From Alphaproteobacteria bacterium (lineage in GTDB: Bacteria; Pseudomonadota; Alphaproteobacteria; Rhizobiales; Xanthobacteraceae): a DNA stretch of 64,000 nucleotides. Made by a program: the position numbers and the translations under genes. Location of the stretch: positions 27,786 to 91,785 of the forward strand of contig VAZV01000128.1 of assembly GCA_005884765.1 (NCBI GenBank). The letters are read 5' to 3'. The stretch's first letter is position 1. Every line of letters starts with the position of its first letter. Shown in pieces: positions 41,105 to 49,009 of this stretch. The notes beneath the pieces were generated by a model that was not told where the DNA came from, ran no database searches, and was given only the letters and a program-made list of their open reading frames with translations.

Positions 41105-41737
41105 ATGGCTGCATCTGACTGGCGTCTCGAAGGGGAATGGATCAAGAACTGCAATTGCGCATTCGGCTGTCCCTGCGATTTCAATGCTCTGCCGACTCAC
41201 GGCGCCTGCAAAGGGCTGCTTGGCATGAGGATTACCAAGGGGCATTTCGAGAGCACCAAGCTCGATGACCTCGTGTTCATGGTGATGGTTGATTTTCCCG
41301 GAGCGTTGCACGAGGGCAATGGGCAGATTGAGCCGATCATCGATGCGCGCGCCACGCCGGAACAGCGCCAGGCGCTCTTCAACATCATGTCGGGCAAGAA
41401 TTCGGCAGAGGGTACGATATTCCACATCCTCAGCCTGATCGTAACCAAGGTGCATGATCCTGTGTTCGCGCCCTTCGAGTTCTCCTTCGACAAGAACGGA
41501 CGCGTCGCACGCGTGGTCGCCAAGGGCGTTCTGGAGACGGACGTCGAGCCAATCAAGAACCCGATAACGGGCGCGCCGCATCGCATTCAGGTGGTGATGC
41601 CCGAGGGCTTCGAGCACAGGTCGGCCGAAGTTGCCTCAGCCAACATCCACTCGACCGGCGCAATCAAGCTCGACACCAAGGGCACGCACAGTTCGCTCGC
41701 CCATGTGGTGCAGACGCCTCAGGGGGTCGCGGCTTGA
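41105..41737 (+). CDS. DUF1326-domain protein
   Basis: A 210-residue cytoplasmic protein with the DUF1326 signature: DWRLEGEWIKNCNCAFGCPCDFNALPTHGACKGLLG, a C-x-C-x3-C-x-C cluster (C16, C18, C22, C24) plus C34, then WEIRxG-type stretches replaced by GMRITKGHFESTKLDDLVFM. The C-terminal half is a beta-rich domain (TDVEPIKNPITGAPHRIQVVMPEGFEHRSAE). The cysteine cluster suggests metal binding. GGGAGGAGTGCC precedes the ATG. It is followed by a DUF2182 membrane protein, a pairing I have seen for these two families, so the two probably work together. Confidence 0.8.
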   Translation: MAASDWRLEGEWIKNCNCAFGCPCDFNALPTHGACKGLLGMRITKGHFESTKLDDLVFMVMVDFPGALHEGNGQIEPIIDARATPEQRQALFNIMSGKNSAEGTIFHILSLIVTKVHDPVFAPFEFSFDKNGRVARVVAKGVLETDVEPIKNPITGAPHRIQVVMPEGFEHRSAEVASANIHSTGAIKLDTKGTHSSLAHVVQTPQGVAA

Positions 41738-41783
41738 GGCTCCTCTAAAGTCCAAATTTGCGGCGGCGGCTGAAGTGAGACCC

Positions 41784-42557
41784 ATGAGCGACACATCCGC
41801 GCTCGAAAAGGTGCTGCGGCACGACCGCCTGATCATGGCTGTCGGCCTTGCCGCAGCAGTGGCGCTGGCCTGGGCTTACCTCGCCGCCGGCGCCGGGATC
41901 GACATGAGCATGGCCGGCATGGAGATGGAGCCGATGCCGTGGTCGGCTTTCGACGCTGCGCTCATGTTCACCATGTGGTGGGTCATGATGATTGCCATGA
42001 TGGTGCCGAGTGCTACGCCCACGGTCCTGCTGTTCACGGCAATCAAGCGCAAGCAGCAGGCGTCGGTCAGTCCAGCGGCGGAAGCCTGGGTTTTTGTCAG
42101 TGGCTATCTCCTGACCTGGGCAGGTTTCAGCGCGGCCGCGACCTTGGCACAGTGGGGGCTCGAACGCGCCGGGCTGCTATCAATGGGGACAGCAAGCACG
42201 AACACCAGGTTTGGCGGGGCCATCCTGCTTGCAGCAGGGCTCTACCAGTTCACGCCTCTCAAGAGCGCCTGTCTTCGTTACTGCCAGAGCCCGGTGCTGT
42301 TCCTGAGCCGGCACTGGCAACCGGGCGCCGCCGGAGCATTGCGGATGGGGTTCCGCCACGGCGCCTACTGCCTCGGCTGCTGCTGGTTTCTCATGCTGCT
42401 GCTTTTCGTCGCCGGTGTCATGAACCTTGTCTGGGTTGCCGGCATTGCCCTCTATGTTGCATGCGAGAAGTTGCTGCCACTCGACCAGCGACTCGGCCGC
42501 GCCGCTGGCGTAGTGCTGATCGTGGCTGGTGCGATCGTTCTGGCGCGTGCGACTTGA
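41784..42557 (+). CDS. DUF2182 integral membrane protein (predicted metal-binding)
   Basis: A 257-residue protein with about six or seven helices. It starts MSDTSALEKVLRHDRLIMAV and has a Met-rich first periplasmic loop (DMSMAGMEMEPMPWS), then MFTMWWVMMIAMMVPSATP, the DUF2182 signature. LKSACLRYCQSPVLFLSRHW and FRHGAYCLGCCWFLMLLLF follow. The cysteine and methionine clusters support metal binding or transport in the membrane. Its gene follows the DUF1326 gene by 46 bases and precedes the permease gene by 12. Role not established; perhaps handing metal to the permease. Confidence 0.8.
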   Translation: MSDTSALEKVLRHDRLIMAVGLAAAVALAWAYLAAGAGIDMSMAGMEMEPMPWSAFDAALMFTMWWVMMIAMMVPSATPTVLLFTAIKRKQQASVSPAAEAWVFVSGYLLTWAGFSAAATLAQWGLERAGLLSMGTASTNTRFGGAILLAAGLYQFTPLKSACLRYCQSPVLFLSRHWQPGAAGALRMGFRHGAYCLGCCWFLMLLLFVAGVMNLVWVAGIALYVACEKLLPLDQRLGRAAGVVLIVAGAIVLARAT

Positions 42558-42569
42558 GAACAAAATTCG

Positions 42570-43730
42570 ATGGGCATGACAGAACAGATCCTGCGCGCGT
42601 TCGGAATGGCGTTCGCCATGGGATGGGAAATCCTGTGGCCGTTGATTCTTGGCTTCACATTGTCGGGCGTCGTGCAGGCGGTCGTCTCCCATCAGGAAAT
42701 GGCCCGACTCCTTCCCGACGACCGGCCGGCCACCATCGCAAAAGCGCTGGCGCTCGGCGCCGCATCGTCATCGTGTTCTTATGCGGCGGTCGCCATCGCC
42801 CGCGCGCTGTTCCGCAAAGGCGCCGACTTCACCGCCGCGATGGCGTTCGAGATGGCTTCCACCAATCTCGTCGTCGAGCTTGCCATTATCATGCTGGTGT
42901 TTATGGGCTGGCAGTTCACGCTGGCCGAGTTTGTCGGTGCGCCGATCATGGTCGCGCTGCTGGTCATCTTGTTTCGATCATTTCTCAAAGGGAGACTCCT
43001 TGACGAGGCGAGGGAGCAGGCCGACAGGGGCCTGACCGGCCGGATGGAAGGCCATGCCGAAATGGATATGTCGGTCAAGGGCGGCGGCACGCTTTGGCAG
43101 CGGATCACGTCCGAACAGGGTTTTACCGCGATCAGCCAGTATTTCGTCATGGACGTGGCTTCGGTCTGGATGGATATCGCCGGCGGCCTGCTGATCTCAG
43201 GCGCGCTCGCGGCCTGGGTACCGGCTCAATTCTGGCAATCGTTCTTCGGCGTCGACCACCCGTTGCTTGCCAAATTATGGGGACCCTTCATCGGGCCGCT
43301 GGTCGCGGTGATCTCGTTCGTATGCTCGGTCGGCAATATTCCGCTGGCGGCAGTGCTGTGGAACGGCGGCATCAGTTTCGGCGGCGCCATCGCCTTCATC
43401 TTCGCCGATCTGATCATCCTGCCGATCCTGAACATCTATCGCAAATACTACGGATGGAAGATGGCCGCGTTTCTGTTCGCGACTTTTTACGCTGCTATGG
43501 CCGTTGCCGCGCTCATTGTCGAACTGATCTTTGATGCCCTCGGTCTCGTCCCCGCAGCGCGCAACGCGCGCGTGGTTGATGCCTCCATCAGTTGGAATTA
43601 CACGACCTGGCTCAACATCGCCTTTCTCATTCTCGCGGGCTTGCTGGTCTGGCGTTTCTTCACAACCGGCGGCCTCGCGATGCTGCGCATGATGAACAAG
43701 CCGGCTGCCGGAATGCGGCATGCTCACTAA
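42570..43730 (+). CDS. ArsP/YraQ-type permease (PF03773-like)
   Basis: A 386-residue membrane permease with two homologous halves. Each half holds the family hallmark: LALGAASSSCSYAAVAIARALFRKG and SFVCSVGNIPLAAVLWNGGISFGGAIAF, each with a conserved cysteine (CS-Y and CSVGN). About ten helices, with a cytoplasmic middle loop containing DMSVKGGGTLWQRI. The C-terminus ends KPAAGMRHAH, a possible metal-binding tail. Some family members export trivalent organoarsenicals, others have unknown substrates; with a copper-type cluster beside it, the cargo here is uncertain. It is the last gene of the DUF1326-DUF2182-permease run. Confidence 0.8.
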   Translation: MGMTEQILRAFGMAFAMGWEILWPLILGFTLSGVVQAVVSHQEMARLLPDDRPATIAKALALGAASSSCSYAAVAIARALFRKGADFTAAMAFEMASTNLVVELAIIMLVFMGWQFTLAEFVGAPIMVALLVILFRSFLKGRLLDEAREQADRGLTGRMEGHAEMDMSVKGGGTLWQRITSEQGFTAISQYFVMDVASVWMDIAGGLLISGALAAWVPAQFWQSFFGVDHPLLAKLWGPFIGPLVAVISFVCSVGNIPLAAVLWNGGISFGGAIAFIFADLIILPILNIYRKYYGWKMAAFLFATFYAAMAVAALIVELIFDALGLVPAARNARVVDASISWNYTTWLNIAFLILAGLLVWRFFTTGGLAMLRMMNKPAAGMRHAH

Positions 43731-44074
43731 AACTCAAACCAGCGCTATGACCGCAGTTCTCCCTTGCTCCGGCAAGCGATCTGCCCCGCCGAGGCTGGGC
43801 AAGAACGGCGACGTTTTCGGAAGGTGAACCCGGAATCTCGAGATTTCCGGGTTCGATGCTGAAGTATCGCCCCGGAATGACCTGCCCCATTAACCCTTTC
43901 CTAACCATACACCGGGCAAAAATTGCCGAGTGAAGTCGAGTGTCGTCGATCGCGTAAAACGGGAGAACCCCCGTGGACGCCAGTGCGGTGCCTCACTTTC
44001 GAAACGGTGGTCCTTCGGCCGCCGCGCAGACGTTTGGCGCCCGCGACCGGCATACGCGGGGGGAAGCGGCAACG
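43731..44074 (+). promoter_or_regulatory. intergenic region with palindromic repeat and CtrA-like box before flhA
   Basis: A near-perfect palindrome GAACCCGGAATCTCGAGATT... spans 43826-43854 and is followed by CGCCCCGGAATGAC, a combination I recall as a common intergenic repeat in Bradyrhizobium-type genomes; it may also stop transcription from the permease gene. At 43890-43904, TTAA-N7-CTAACCAT differs from the CtrA box TTAA-N7-TTAAC in one base. The in-frame GTG at 43973 is a poorer flhA start than 44075. Confidence 0.55.
43826..43854. repeat. palindromic intergenic repeat
   Basis: The 29-base element reads GAACCCGGAATCTCGAGATT and ends TCCGGGTTC; the two halves pair over about 13 bases with one offset base around the central CTCGAG. 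It lies between convergently unrelated units (permease and flhA). Its resemblance to a repeat found in many Bradyrhizobium intergenic regions is from memory, not a search. Confidence 0.55.
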
Positions 44075-46198
44075 ATGGTCGACGTGACAGCAGGTCAGGG
44101 CGCGGGAACGCCGGGGACCGGATTCCCGAAACTCAGCGAAATCGGCACCATGCTCAAGCGCGGCGATATCGCGCTGGCGCTCGGCATCCTCACCATCCTG
44201 GTGGTCTTGATCCTGCCGTTGCCCTCGATCGTGCTGGACCTCTTCCTGGCGATCTCGATCACGCTGTCGATCCTGATCCTGATGACGGCGTTGTTCATCC
44301 AGACACCGCTGGAATTCTCCTCGTTCCCGACCATCCTCCTGATTTCTACGATGCTCCGCCTGTCGCTCAACCTCGCCTCGACGCGGTTGATTCTGTCGCG
44401 CGGACACGAGGGCACGGATGCTGCCGGCCACGTCATCGAGGCCTTTGGCAATTTCGTGATGGGCGGCAATTTCGTGATCGGGATCATCGTGTTTGCGATC
44501 CTGGTGACGGTGAACTTCGTCGTTATCACCAAGGGTTCGGGGCGCATCGCGGAAGTCGCGGCCCGCTTCCATCTCGACGCCATGCCGGGCAAGCAGATGG
44601 CGATCGACGCCGATCTTTCGGCAGGGCTTATCGACGAGAAGGTCGCCAAAGAGCGCCGCAAGGCGCTGGAAGACGAAAGCGGATTCTTTGGCGCCATGGA
44701 CGGTGCCTCGAAATTCGTGCGCGGCGACGCCGTCGCGGGCCTCATGGTGGTCTTCATCAACATCATCGGCGGCATCATCATCGGCGTCGCCCAACAGGGC
44801 CTGTCGTTCGGCGAGGCGGCGCGCACCTATACACTTCTAACCGTCGGCGACGGGTTGGTGACGCAGGTGCCGGCGCTGATTGTCTCCACTGCGGCGGGCT
44901 TGCTCGTCTCCAAGGCCGGCGTCTCCGGCGCCGCCGACAAGGCGCTGATCAAGCAATTTTCCGGCTATCCGCAGGCGCTGGGCATGTCGGCCGGTGTCAT
45001 GCTGGTGCTGGCGATGCTGCCGGGCATTCCGATGCTGCCGTTTCTCGCGCTCGGCGGCGGCGCCGCGGCGCTAGCGTGGTCGGCGCGCAAGCACAAGCGC
45101 GCCGTCAAGGCGGCCGAGGCGAGTGCCGCGGCGGCTCCCGCGGCGGCAGCGGCGGCCGCGGAAGAGCCGATCGCCACCGCGCTCAAGATCGACGACCTGA
45201 AGATCGAACTCGGATACGCGCTGCTGCCGCTCGTCAACGGCCCCGACGGCACCGACCGCCTCACCGAACAGATCAAGGCGCTGCGCCGCTCGCTGGCGAT
45301 CGAGATGGGCTTTGTGATGCCGGCGGTGCGCATCCTCGACAATGTGCAACTCGAAGCCAACACCTACATCATCAAGATCAAGGAGGTCGACGCCGGCACC
45401 GGGAAGATCTGGCCGAGCCAGTTCATGGTCATGGACCCCGCGGGCGGTCAGGTCGGCGTGCCCGGCATCCATACCACGGAGCCGACCTTCGGCCTCCCGG
45501 CGACCTGGGTCGATGCCGGCTTGAAGGAGGAAGCCTCACTGAAGGGCTACACGGTGGTGGATGCCGCCACCGTGCTGTCGACCCACCTCACTGAACTGTT
45601 GAAGAACAACATGTCGGACTTGCTGTCCTATGGCGAGGTGCAGAAGCTCTTGAAAGAGCTGCCGAAGGAGCAGAGCGAGCTCGTCAAGGATATCGTGCCG
45701 AGCCAAGTCACGATATCGGGCATCCAGCGCGTGCTGCAATTGCTCCTGGCCGAGCGCATCTCGATCCGGGATCTTTCGACCATTTTGGAAGGCATCGCTG
45801 ACGCGCTGGCCTTCTCGCGCAATCCCGCGACCATGGTGGAGCACGTCCGCGCCCGGCTGGCGCGGCAAATTTGCGCGCAAAACACCTCGCACAACGGCTA
45901 CCTGCCGCTGATTGCGCTGTCGGCGAAGTGGGAGCAGGCCTTTGCCGAGTCGCTGGTCGACCAGGGCGAGGAACGCAGCCTCGCCATGCAGCCTTCCAAG
46001 CTTTCGGAGTTCATGACCGCGGTGCGCGACGCCTTCGAGCGCGCCGCGCGCGACGGCGAGGCGCCGGTGCTGGTCACCTCGGCTTCGATCCGCCCGTTCG
46101 TGCGCTCGCTGGTCGAACGTTTCCGCTCGCAAACGACCGTGCTGTCGCAGGCCGAAATCCATCCCAGGGCGCGGCTGAAAACCGTTGGAAGCGTCTAG
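44075..46198 (+). CDS. flhA: flagellar export protein FlhA
   Basis: A 707-residue inner-membrane component of the flagellar type III export gate. The ATG at 44075 is preceded by GGGGGAAG; an in-frame GTG at 43973 would add 34 residues without membrane or family features. Residues about 25-330 hold eight helices with VLDLFLAISITLSILILMTALFIQTPLEFSSFPTILLISTMLRLSLNLASTRLIL and the FHIPEP-like loop here as FHLDAMPGKQMAIDADLSAGLIDE. An alanine-rich linker (about 350-370) joins the cytoplasmic ring domain, with LEANTYIIKIKEVDAG and DPATMVEHVRARLARQIC-type sequences. Sequence and length match FlhA well. A CtrA-like box lies about 170 bases upstream. Confidence 0.95.
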   Translation: MVDVTAGQGAGTPGTGFPKLSEIGTMLKRGDIALALGILTILVVLILPLPSIVLDLFLAISITLSILILMTALFIQTPLEFSSFPTILLISTMLRLSLNLASTRLILSRGHEGTDAAGHVIEAFGNFVMGGNFVIGIIVFAILVTVNFVVITKGSGRIAEVAARFHLDAMPGKQMAIDADLSAGLIDEKVAKERRKALEDESGFFGAMDGASKFVRGDAVAGLMVVFINIIGGIIIGVAQQGLSFGEAARTYTLLTVGDGLVTQVPALIVSTAAGLLVSKAGVSGAADKALIKQFSGYPQALGMSAGVMLVLAMLPGIPMLPFLALGGGAAALAWSARKHKRAVKAAEASAAAAPAAAAAAAEEPIATALKIDDLKIELGYALLPLVNGPDGTDRLTEQIKALRRSLAIEMGFVMPAVRILDNVQLEANTYIIKIKEVDAGTGKIWPSQFMVMDPAGGQVGVPGIHTTEPTFGLPATWVDAGLKEEASLKGYTVVDAATVLSTHLTELLKNNMSDLLSYGEVQKLLKELPKEQSELVKDIVPSQVTISGIQRVLQLLLAERISIRDLSTILEGIADALAFSRNPATMVEHVRARLARQICAQNTSHNGYLPLIALSAKWEQAFAESLVDQGEERSLAMQPSKLSEFMTAVRDAFERAARDGEAPVLVTSASIRPFVRSLVERFRSQTTVLSQAEIHPRARLKTVGSV

Positions 46199-46215
46199 CG
46201 AAGCACCTGCTTCGC
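46198..46215 (+). terminator. short hairpin at the end of flhA
   Basis: GCGAAGC and GCTTCGC pair perfectly around ACCT directly at the flhA stop. CTGTGCTTTTTC follows some bases later, so it is a weak terminator candidate. Confidence 0.35.
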
Positions 46216-46497
46216 CTGTGCTTTTTCGTCACAGGCAAACGAAATCTCGGCTCAAGCCCGCGGACGGTTATTTTCCGTCACAGAACGTGATCTGCGACTA
46301 ATATATTGAAATAATAAGACTATTTATGATTACCGCGGCTTTCTGATCGCGCCGGATCAAGTCTTTTCACCGCCTTGTGATCGCCTCTTCGGAACTAGAT
46401 GGTGAATCCCTAGGTTAGGTCGTGCGAGACGTTGAACCTGCCTGCGGACGATGGCGACCAATCCAGACAGACGCAGGAAGGTTGGCAGGAGGCTTGC
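46216..46497 (+). promoter_or_regulatory. A+T-rich intergenic region upstream of a small membrane-protein gene
   Basis: About 280 bases with no supported gene. An A+T-rich stretch (46291-46332) contrasts with the GC-rich surroundings and probably carries the promoter of the gene at 46498. No operator recognised. Confidence 0.35.
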
Positions 46498-46698
46498 GTG
46501 AACCATTCGATCTACAGCGCGGATCGCTCGACCCATCTCAAGATCGTGGTCGTGGCACTGGTCGCTGGCATCGGGGTGGCGGGCCTCGGCATCGCGGCTC
46601 GCTCGAATTCGGACGACGGCTACGCCCAGACCGCGCACGTCATCAAGGCTGGGAAGCCGATCGTGATCACCAACTCCAACGCCTCAATGGTGCGCTAA
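46498..46698 (+). CDS. small single-span membrane protein
   Basis: A 66-residue protein starting at a GTG with AGGAGG six bases upstream. After a polar start (NHSIYSADRSTHLK) comes one helix (IVVVALVAGIGVAGLGIAARS) and a polar C-terminus (VIKAGKPIVITNSNASMVR) that would lie in the periplasm. No known function. It is a monocistronic unit ended by a rho-independent terminator at 46793-46828. I believe proteins of this look are common in Bradyrhizobium genomes, but that is from memory. Confidence 0.6.
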   Translation: MNHSIYSADRSTHLKIVVVALVAGIGVAGLGIAARSNSDDGYAQTAHVIKAGKPIVITNSNASMVR

Positions 46699-46792
46699 CG
46701 ATTTTTACGGAATTCACGCGGCTCTTTATCAGCCCCCCAAAGTCGCCACGTGGATATATAGAAGACCCCCAACTACCCCCAAGTTGACTATT

Positions 46793-46828
46793 GAAAACGC
46801 CCGCTCCCCACGGGCGTTTTCTTTTTTT
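46793..46828 (+). terminator. rho-independent terminator
   Basis: GAAAACGCCCG at 46793-46803 pairs with CGGGCGTTTTC at 46811-46821 around CTCCCCA and is followed by T7. This 11-base-pair stem with T-run ends the small-membrane-protein transcript; the A-rich left flank is weaker for the opposite strand. Confidence 0.85.
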
Positions 46829-46850
46829 GGCGAACGACGCCTTCCAAGGT

Positions 46851-47720
46851 TTAGCGCGGCGGCTGCGAGGCGGACGGAACGGTCTCGATCAGCTTGCCGG
46901 CATAGACCGGCGCCGAATGCGGGTTGCCGTCAGGCGATCCGCCCGGCTGCTCGATCGTCACCGCATAGGTCGCACCGTTGACCACGTCGCTATCGTAGGA
47001 CGCCAGCACCGCACGCGTGGTGAAGTCGCCGCCGCCGATGACGCCGAGCGAGCGCGGCCGCGGCAGCTTGTCGGAGATCAGCCAAAGTTCGTAGCTTTTA
47101 CCAGGCTCGGCGGCGGCGCCGACCCTGCGGACCGTAAAATTCCTGGTCGCGCCGTCGACCGTGAGGATGAAGGCCGGCGAACCGCCCTGAGCCTGCAGCA
47201 CCGCGACATACTGCGCCGACGGCGCGGCGGTGGACGGGGTCTTCACCTCGACCACCTGCGTCCGCGGTTTCGGGCGAATGCCCTCAGGCAAGAGAGCCGG
47301 CTGATAGACCTCGATCGCGAGCATCGCGACCAGTGCGGCTGCGATCGCGCTTGCCGTCATCGCAATGCTGCGCCAGCGTCGGAACCGATTCGAAAGCTGG
47401 ATCACATTCGAGTTGTCCACGACCGGGGCTTGCTCGACGGCCACGGAAGCGACCGGCGCCGCTTCCGGCAGCACCAGCGGCGCCTGCGGTTCGGAATGCT
47501 CGATCGCGGCCTTGATGTTCTCCCAGACGATCGGCCGCGGCTCGACCGACCCCACCATCTGGTTCAGCACGCCAAGCCTGAATTCCCAGGCCTGCACGAT
47601 CGCCGTGAAATCCCTGTCGATGGCCATCATGGTCTCGACCTGAGCCCGCTCGTCAGCATCGAGGGTGCCGAGCGCGTATTCCGCGGCGAGCGCGATATGG
47701 TCTTCGCTGTAAGTCATCAT
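46851..47720 (-). CDS. RskA-type anti-sigma factor
   Basis: A 289-residue membrane anti-sigma factor. The cytoplasmic part is the zinc-less anti-sigma domain: DHIALAAEYALGTLDADERAQVETMMAIDRDFTAIVQAWEFRLGVLNQMVGSVEP. One helix (SIAMTASAIAAALVAMLAIEVYQ) leads to a periplasmic RskA domain with YVAVLQAQGGSPAFILTVDGATRNFTVRRVG, KSYELWLISD and TYAVTIEQPGGSP. It should bind the sigma factor encoded just upstream (17-base gap) and release it after regulated proteolysis. The external signal is unknown. Confidence 0.85.
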   Translation of the reverse strand: MMTYSEDHIALAAEYALGTLDADERAQVETMMAIDRDFTAIVQAWEFRLGVLNQMVGSVEPRPIVWENIKAAIEHSEPQAPLVLPEAAPVASVAVEQAPVVDNSNVIQLSNRFRRWRSIAMTASAIAAALVAMLAIEVYQPALLPEGIRPKPRTQVVEVKTPSTAAPSAQYVAVLQAQGGSPAFILTVDGATRNFTVRRVGAAAEPGKSYELWLISDKLPRPRSLGVIGGGDFTTRAVLASYDSDVVNGATYAVTIEQPGGSPDGNPHSAPVYAGKLIETVPSASQPPR

Positions 47721-47736
47721 CTAAGATCCAGATGCT

Positions 47737-48282
47737 TCACAGTCCAAGGCATTCCCGGATATCCAACATGCTGCGCCGCAGCCAGGTCTTCACCGTGTTC
47801 ACCGGCGCCTCGAACTTTTGCGCCAGTTGCTCGCGGCTCCAGCCGTTGTAATAGGCCAACAGCACGAGCTTCTGACGATCGGGCTCAAGGCGGCCGACGC
47901 ATTCCAGCAGCCGCTTGAGCTCTTCGGTCATTTCGCGTCGCGCCAGCGGATCCGGACTATCGGCCGCGACCTCCATTGCCTCCGGTTCGTCTTCCAGCGA
48001 AAGCTCGCTGCGTTTGCGCACGACATCGATGGCGCGGTTGCGGGCAATGGACGCCATCCACGTGATCGGCGACGCGAGCGCCGGATTGAACTGCCCTGCA
48101 CTGTTCCAGACCTTGACGTAAGCTTCCTGAATGACCTCCTCTGCAAGATCCTGTCGGCGCAAGATACGAAGCACGACGCCATAGAGTTTCGCCCGCGTCG
48201 CGGCATAGAGGCGCTCGAAAGCTGCCTCGTCCCCCTTCGCAACAGCGGCGATCAGCCAGACCAGCTCAGCCGGCGTCAGCAT
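47737..48282 (-). CDS. ECF sigma factor (SigK/RpoE-like) paired with RskA
   Basis: A 181-residue sigma factor. Region 2 reads AFERLYAATRAKLYGVVLRILRRQDLAEEVIQEAYVKVWNSAGQFNPALASPITWMASIARNRAIDVVRKR and region 4 GRLEPDRQKLVLLAYYNGWSREQLAQKFEAPVNTVKTWLRRSMLDIRECLGL. The neighbouring gene on the same strand encodes its RskA partner. It is unrelated to the SigF-type factor at 38057. Target promoters are unknown; I saw no clear ECF-type motif upstream of this gene. Confidence 0.9.
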   Translation of the reverse strand: MLTPAELVWLIAAVAKGDEAAFERLYAATRAKLYGVVLRILRRQDLAEEVIQEAYVKVWNSAGQFNPALASPITWMASIARNRAIDVVRKRSELSLEDEPEAMEVAADSPDPLARREMTEELKRLLECVGRLEPDRQKLVLLAYYNGWSREQLAQKFEAPVNTVKTWLRRSMLDIRECLGL

Positions 48283-48404
48283 TCAGCGTCCCCCAAGATC
48301 GCGGATCCCCTATCGCCGTTGAACACACGGGAGTGGCAGTTCGGAACCCCTCGTATCATACCTTGCGCCAAACATGCGACCCTGGCGCCAGCCCGCGGAA
48401 ATTA

Positions 48405-48439
48405 AATAAGAAACCCCGGTCCTTGCGGCCCGGGGTTTC
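48405..48439 (-). terminator. terminator downstream of fliJ
   Basis: GAAACCCCGG at 48410-48419 pairs with CCGGGGTTTC at 48430-48439. Read on the reverse strand, the stem is followed by TTATTTAATT. It closes the leftward fliI-fliJ unit. Confidence 0.7.
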
Positions 48440-48481
48440 GAACGGTGCTGAGAAACTAGATGAGAAACTTAAAGGGACATG

Positions 48482-48901
48482 TCAGGCGATCGCGCCAAGC
48501 CGCGCGCGCATCAAGCCGATGCTGTCGAGATCGGCCTGTTCACGAGCGCTTTCCTCTGCGCGCTCACGCGCCTGGTCGCGCTCGTCCAAGAGCTCGACTT
48601 TCTTGAGCTCTTCGAAGGCTTCCGAGAGCAAGCTCTTGGCGTCCTCGAGTTGAACACGCAGTTCATCGGCGGACCGGGTCAGGTTCTCGCGGCGCTGGAT
48701 CGCGGCTTTGGCATAGGTCGGATAGGCGAAGTGCGCGGGATCATTGATCCCGGCGCGTTCCTGCTCGCTCTGGATTTCGCGCTCGAGGTCGACCGACATG
48801 CGCTGGAAGTCGGCGATCATGCCTTCGATCTGTGCGACCCTTCGGCGCTTCTCGTCGACCTGAAATTTCTTCAGGCGGATCAGCGTTTCACGTGACTTCA
48901 T
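48482..48901 (-). CDS. fliJ: flagellar export chaperone FliJ
   Basis: A 139-residue almost entirely alpha-helical protein (KSRETLIRLKKFQVDEKRRRVAQIEGMIADFQRMSVDLEREIQ and ELRVQLEDAKSLLSEAFEELKKVELLDERDQARERAEES), as expected for the FliJ antiparallel coiled coil that inserts in the FliI hexamer and aids export. The ATG at 48901 follows GGAGTATGAGTCG; a longer frame upstream is rich in glycine and arginine and not family-like. It is downstream of fliI by 108 bases on the same strand. Confidence 0.8.
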   Translation of the reverse strand: MKSRETLIRLKKFQVDEKRRRVAQIEGMIADFQRMSVDLEREIQSEQERAGINDPAHFAYPTYAKAAIQRRENLTRSADELRVQLEDAKSLLSEAFEELKKVELLDERDQARERAEESAREQADLDSIGLMRARLGAIA

Positions 48902-49009
48902 CGACTCATACTCCCCAGAAGTCCCGATTTGACGCGGGACAGAGCCGGCTCCCCTCCGGGGCCCCGCCGGCATCGCTATTGGTGTGCCGCGGATGATGGC
49001 CTGACAAAG

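Noticed and set aside
40933..41118. 61-codon frame between the cytochrome and DUF1326 genes
   Set aside because: GTG start without ribosome site, overlaps the DUF1326 start and has no recognisable composition or family.
36181..46400. Insertion sequence or integron scars around the metal cluster
   Set aside because: I found no transposase-like frame, terminal inverted repeats or tRNA at the edges, so no mobile element can be supported, although the cluster may still have been acquired.
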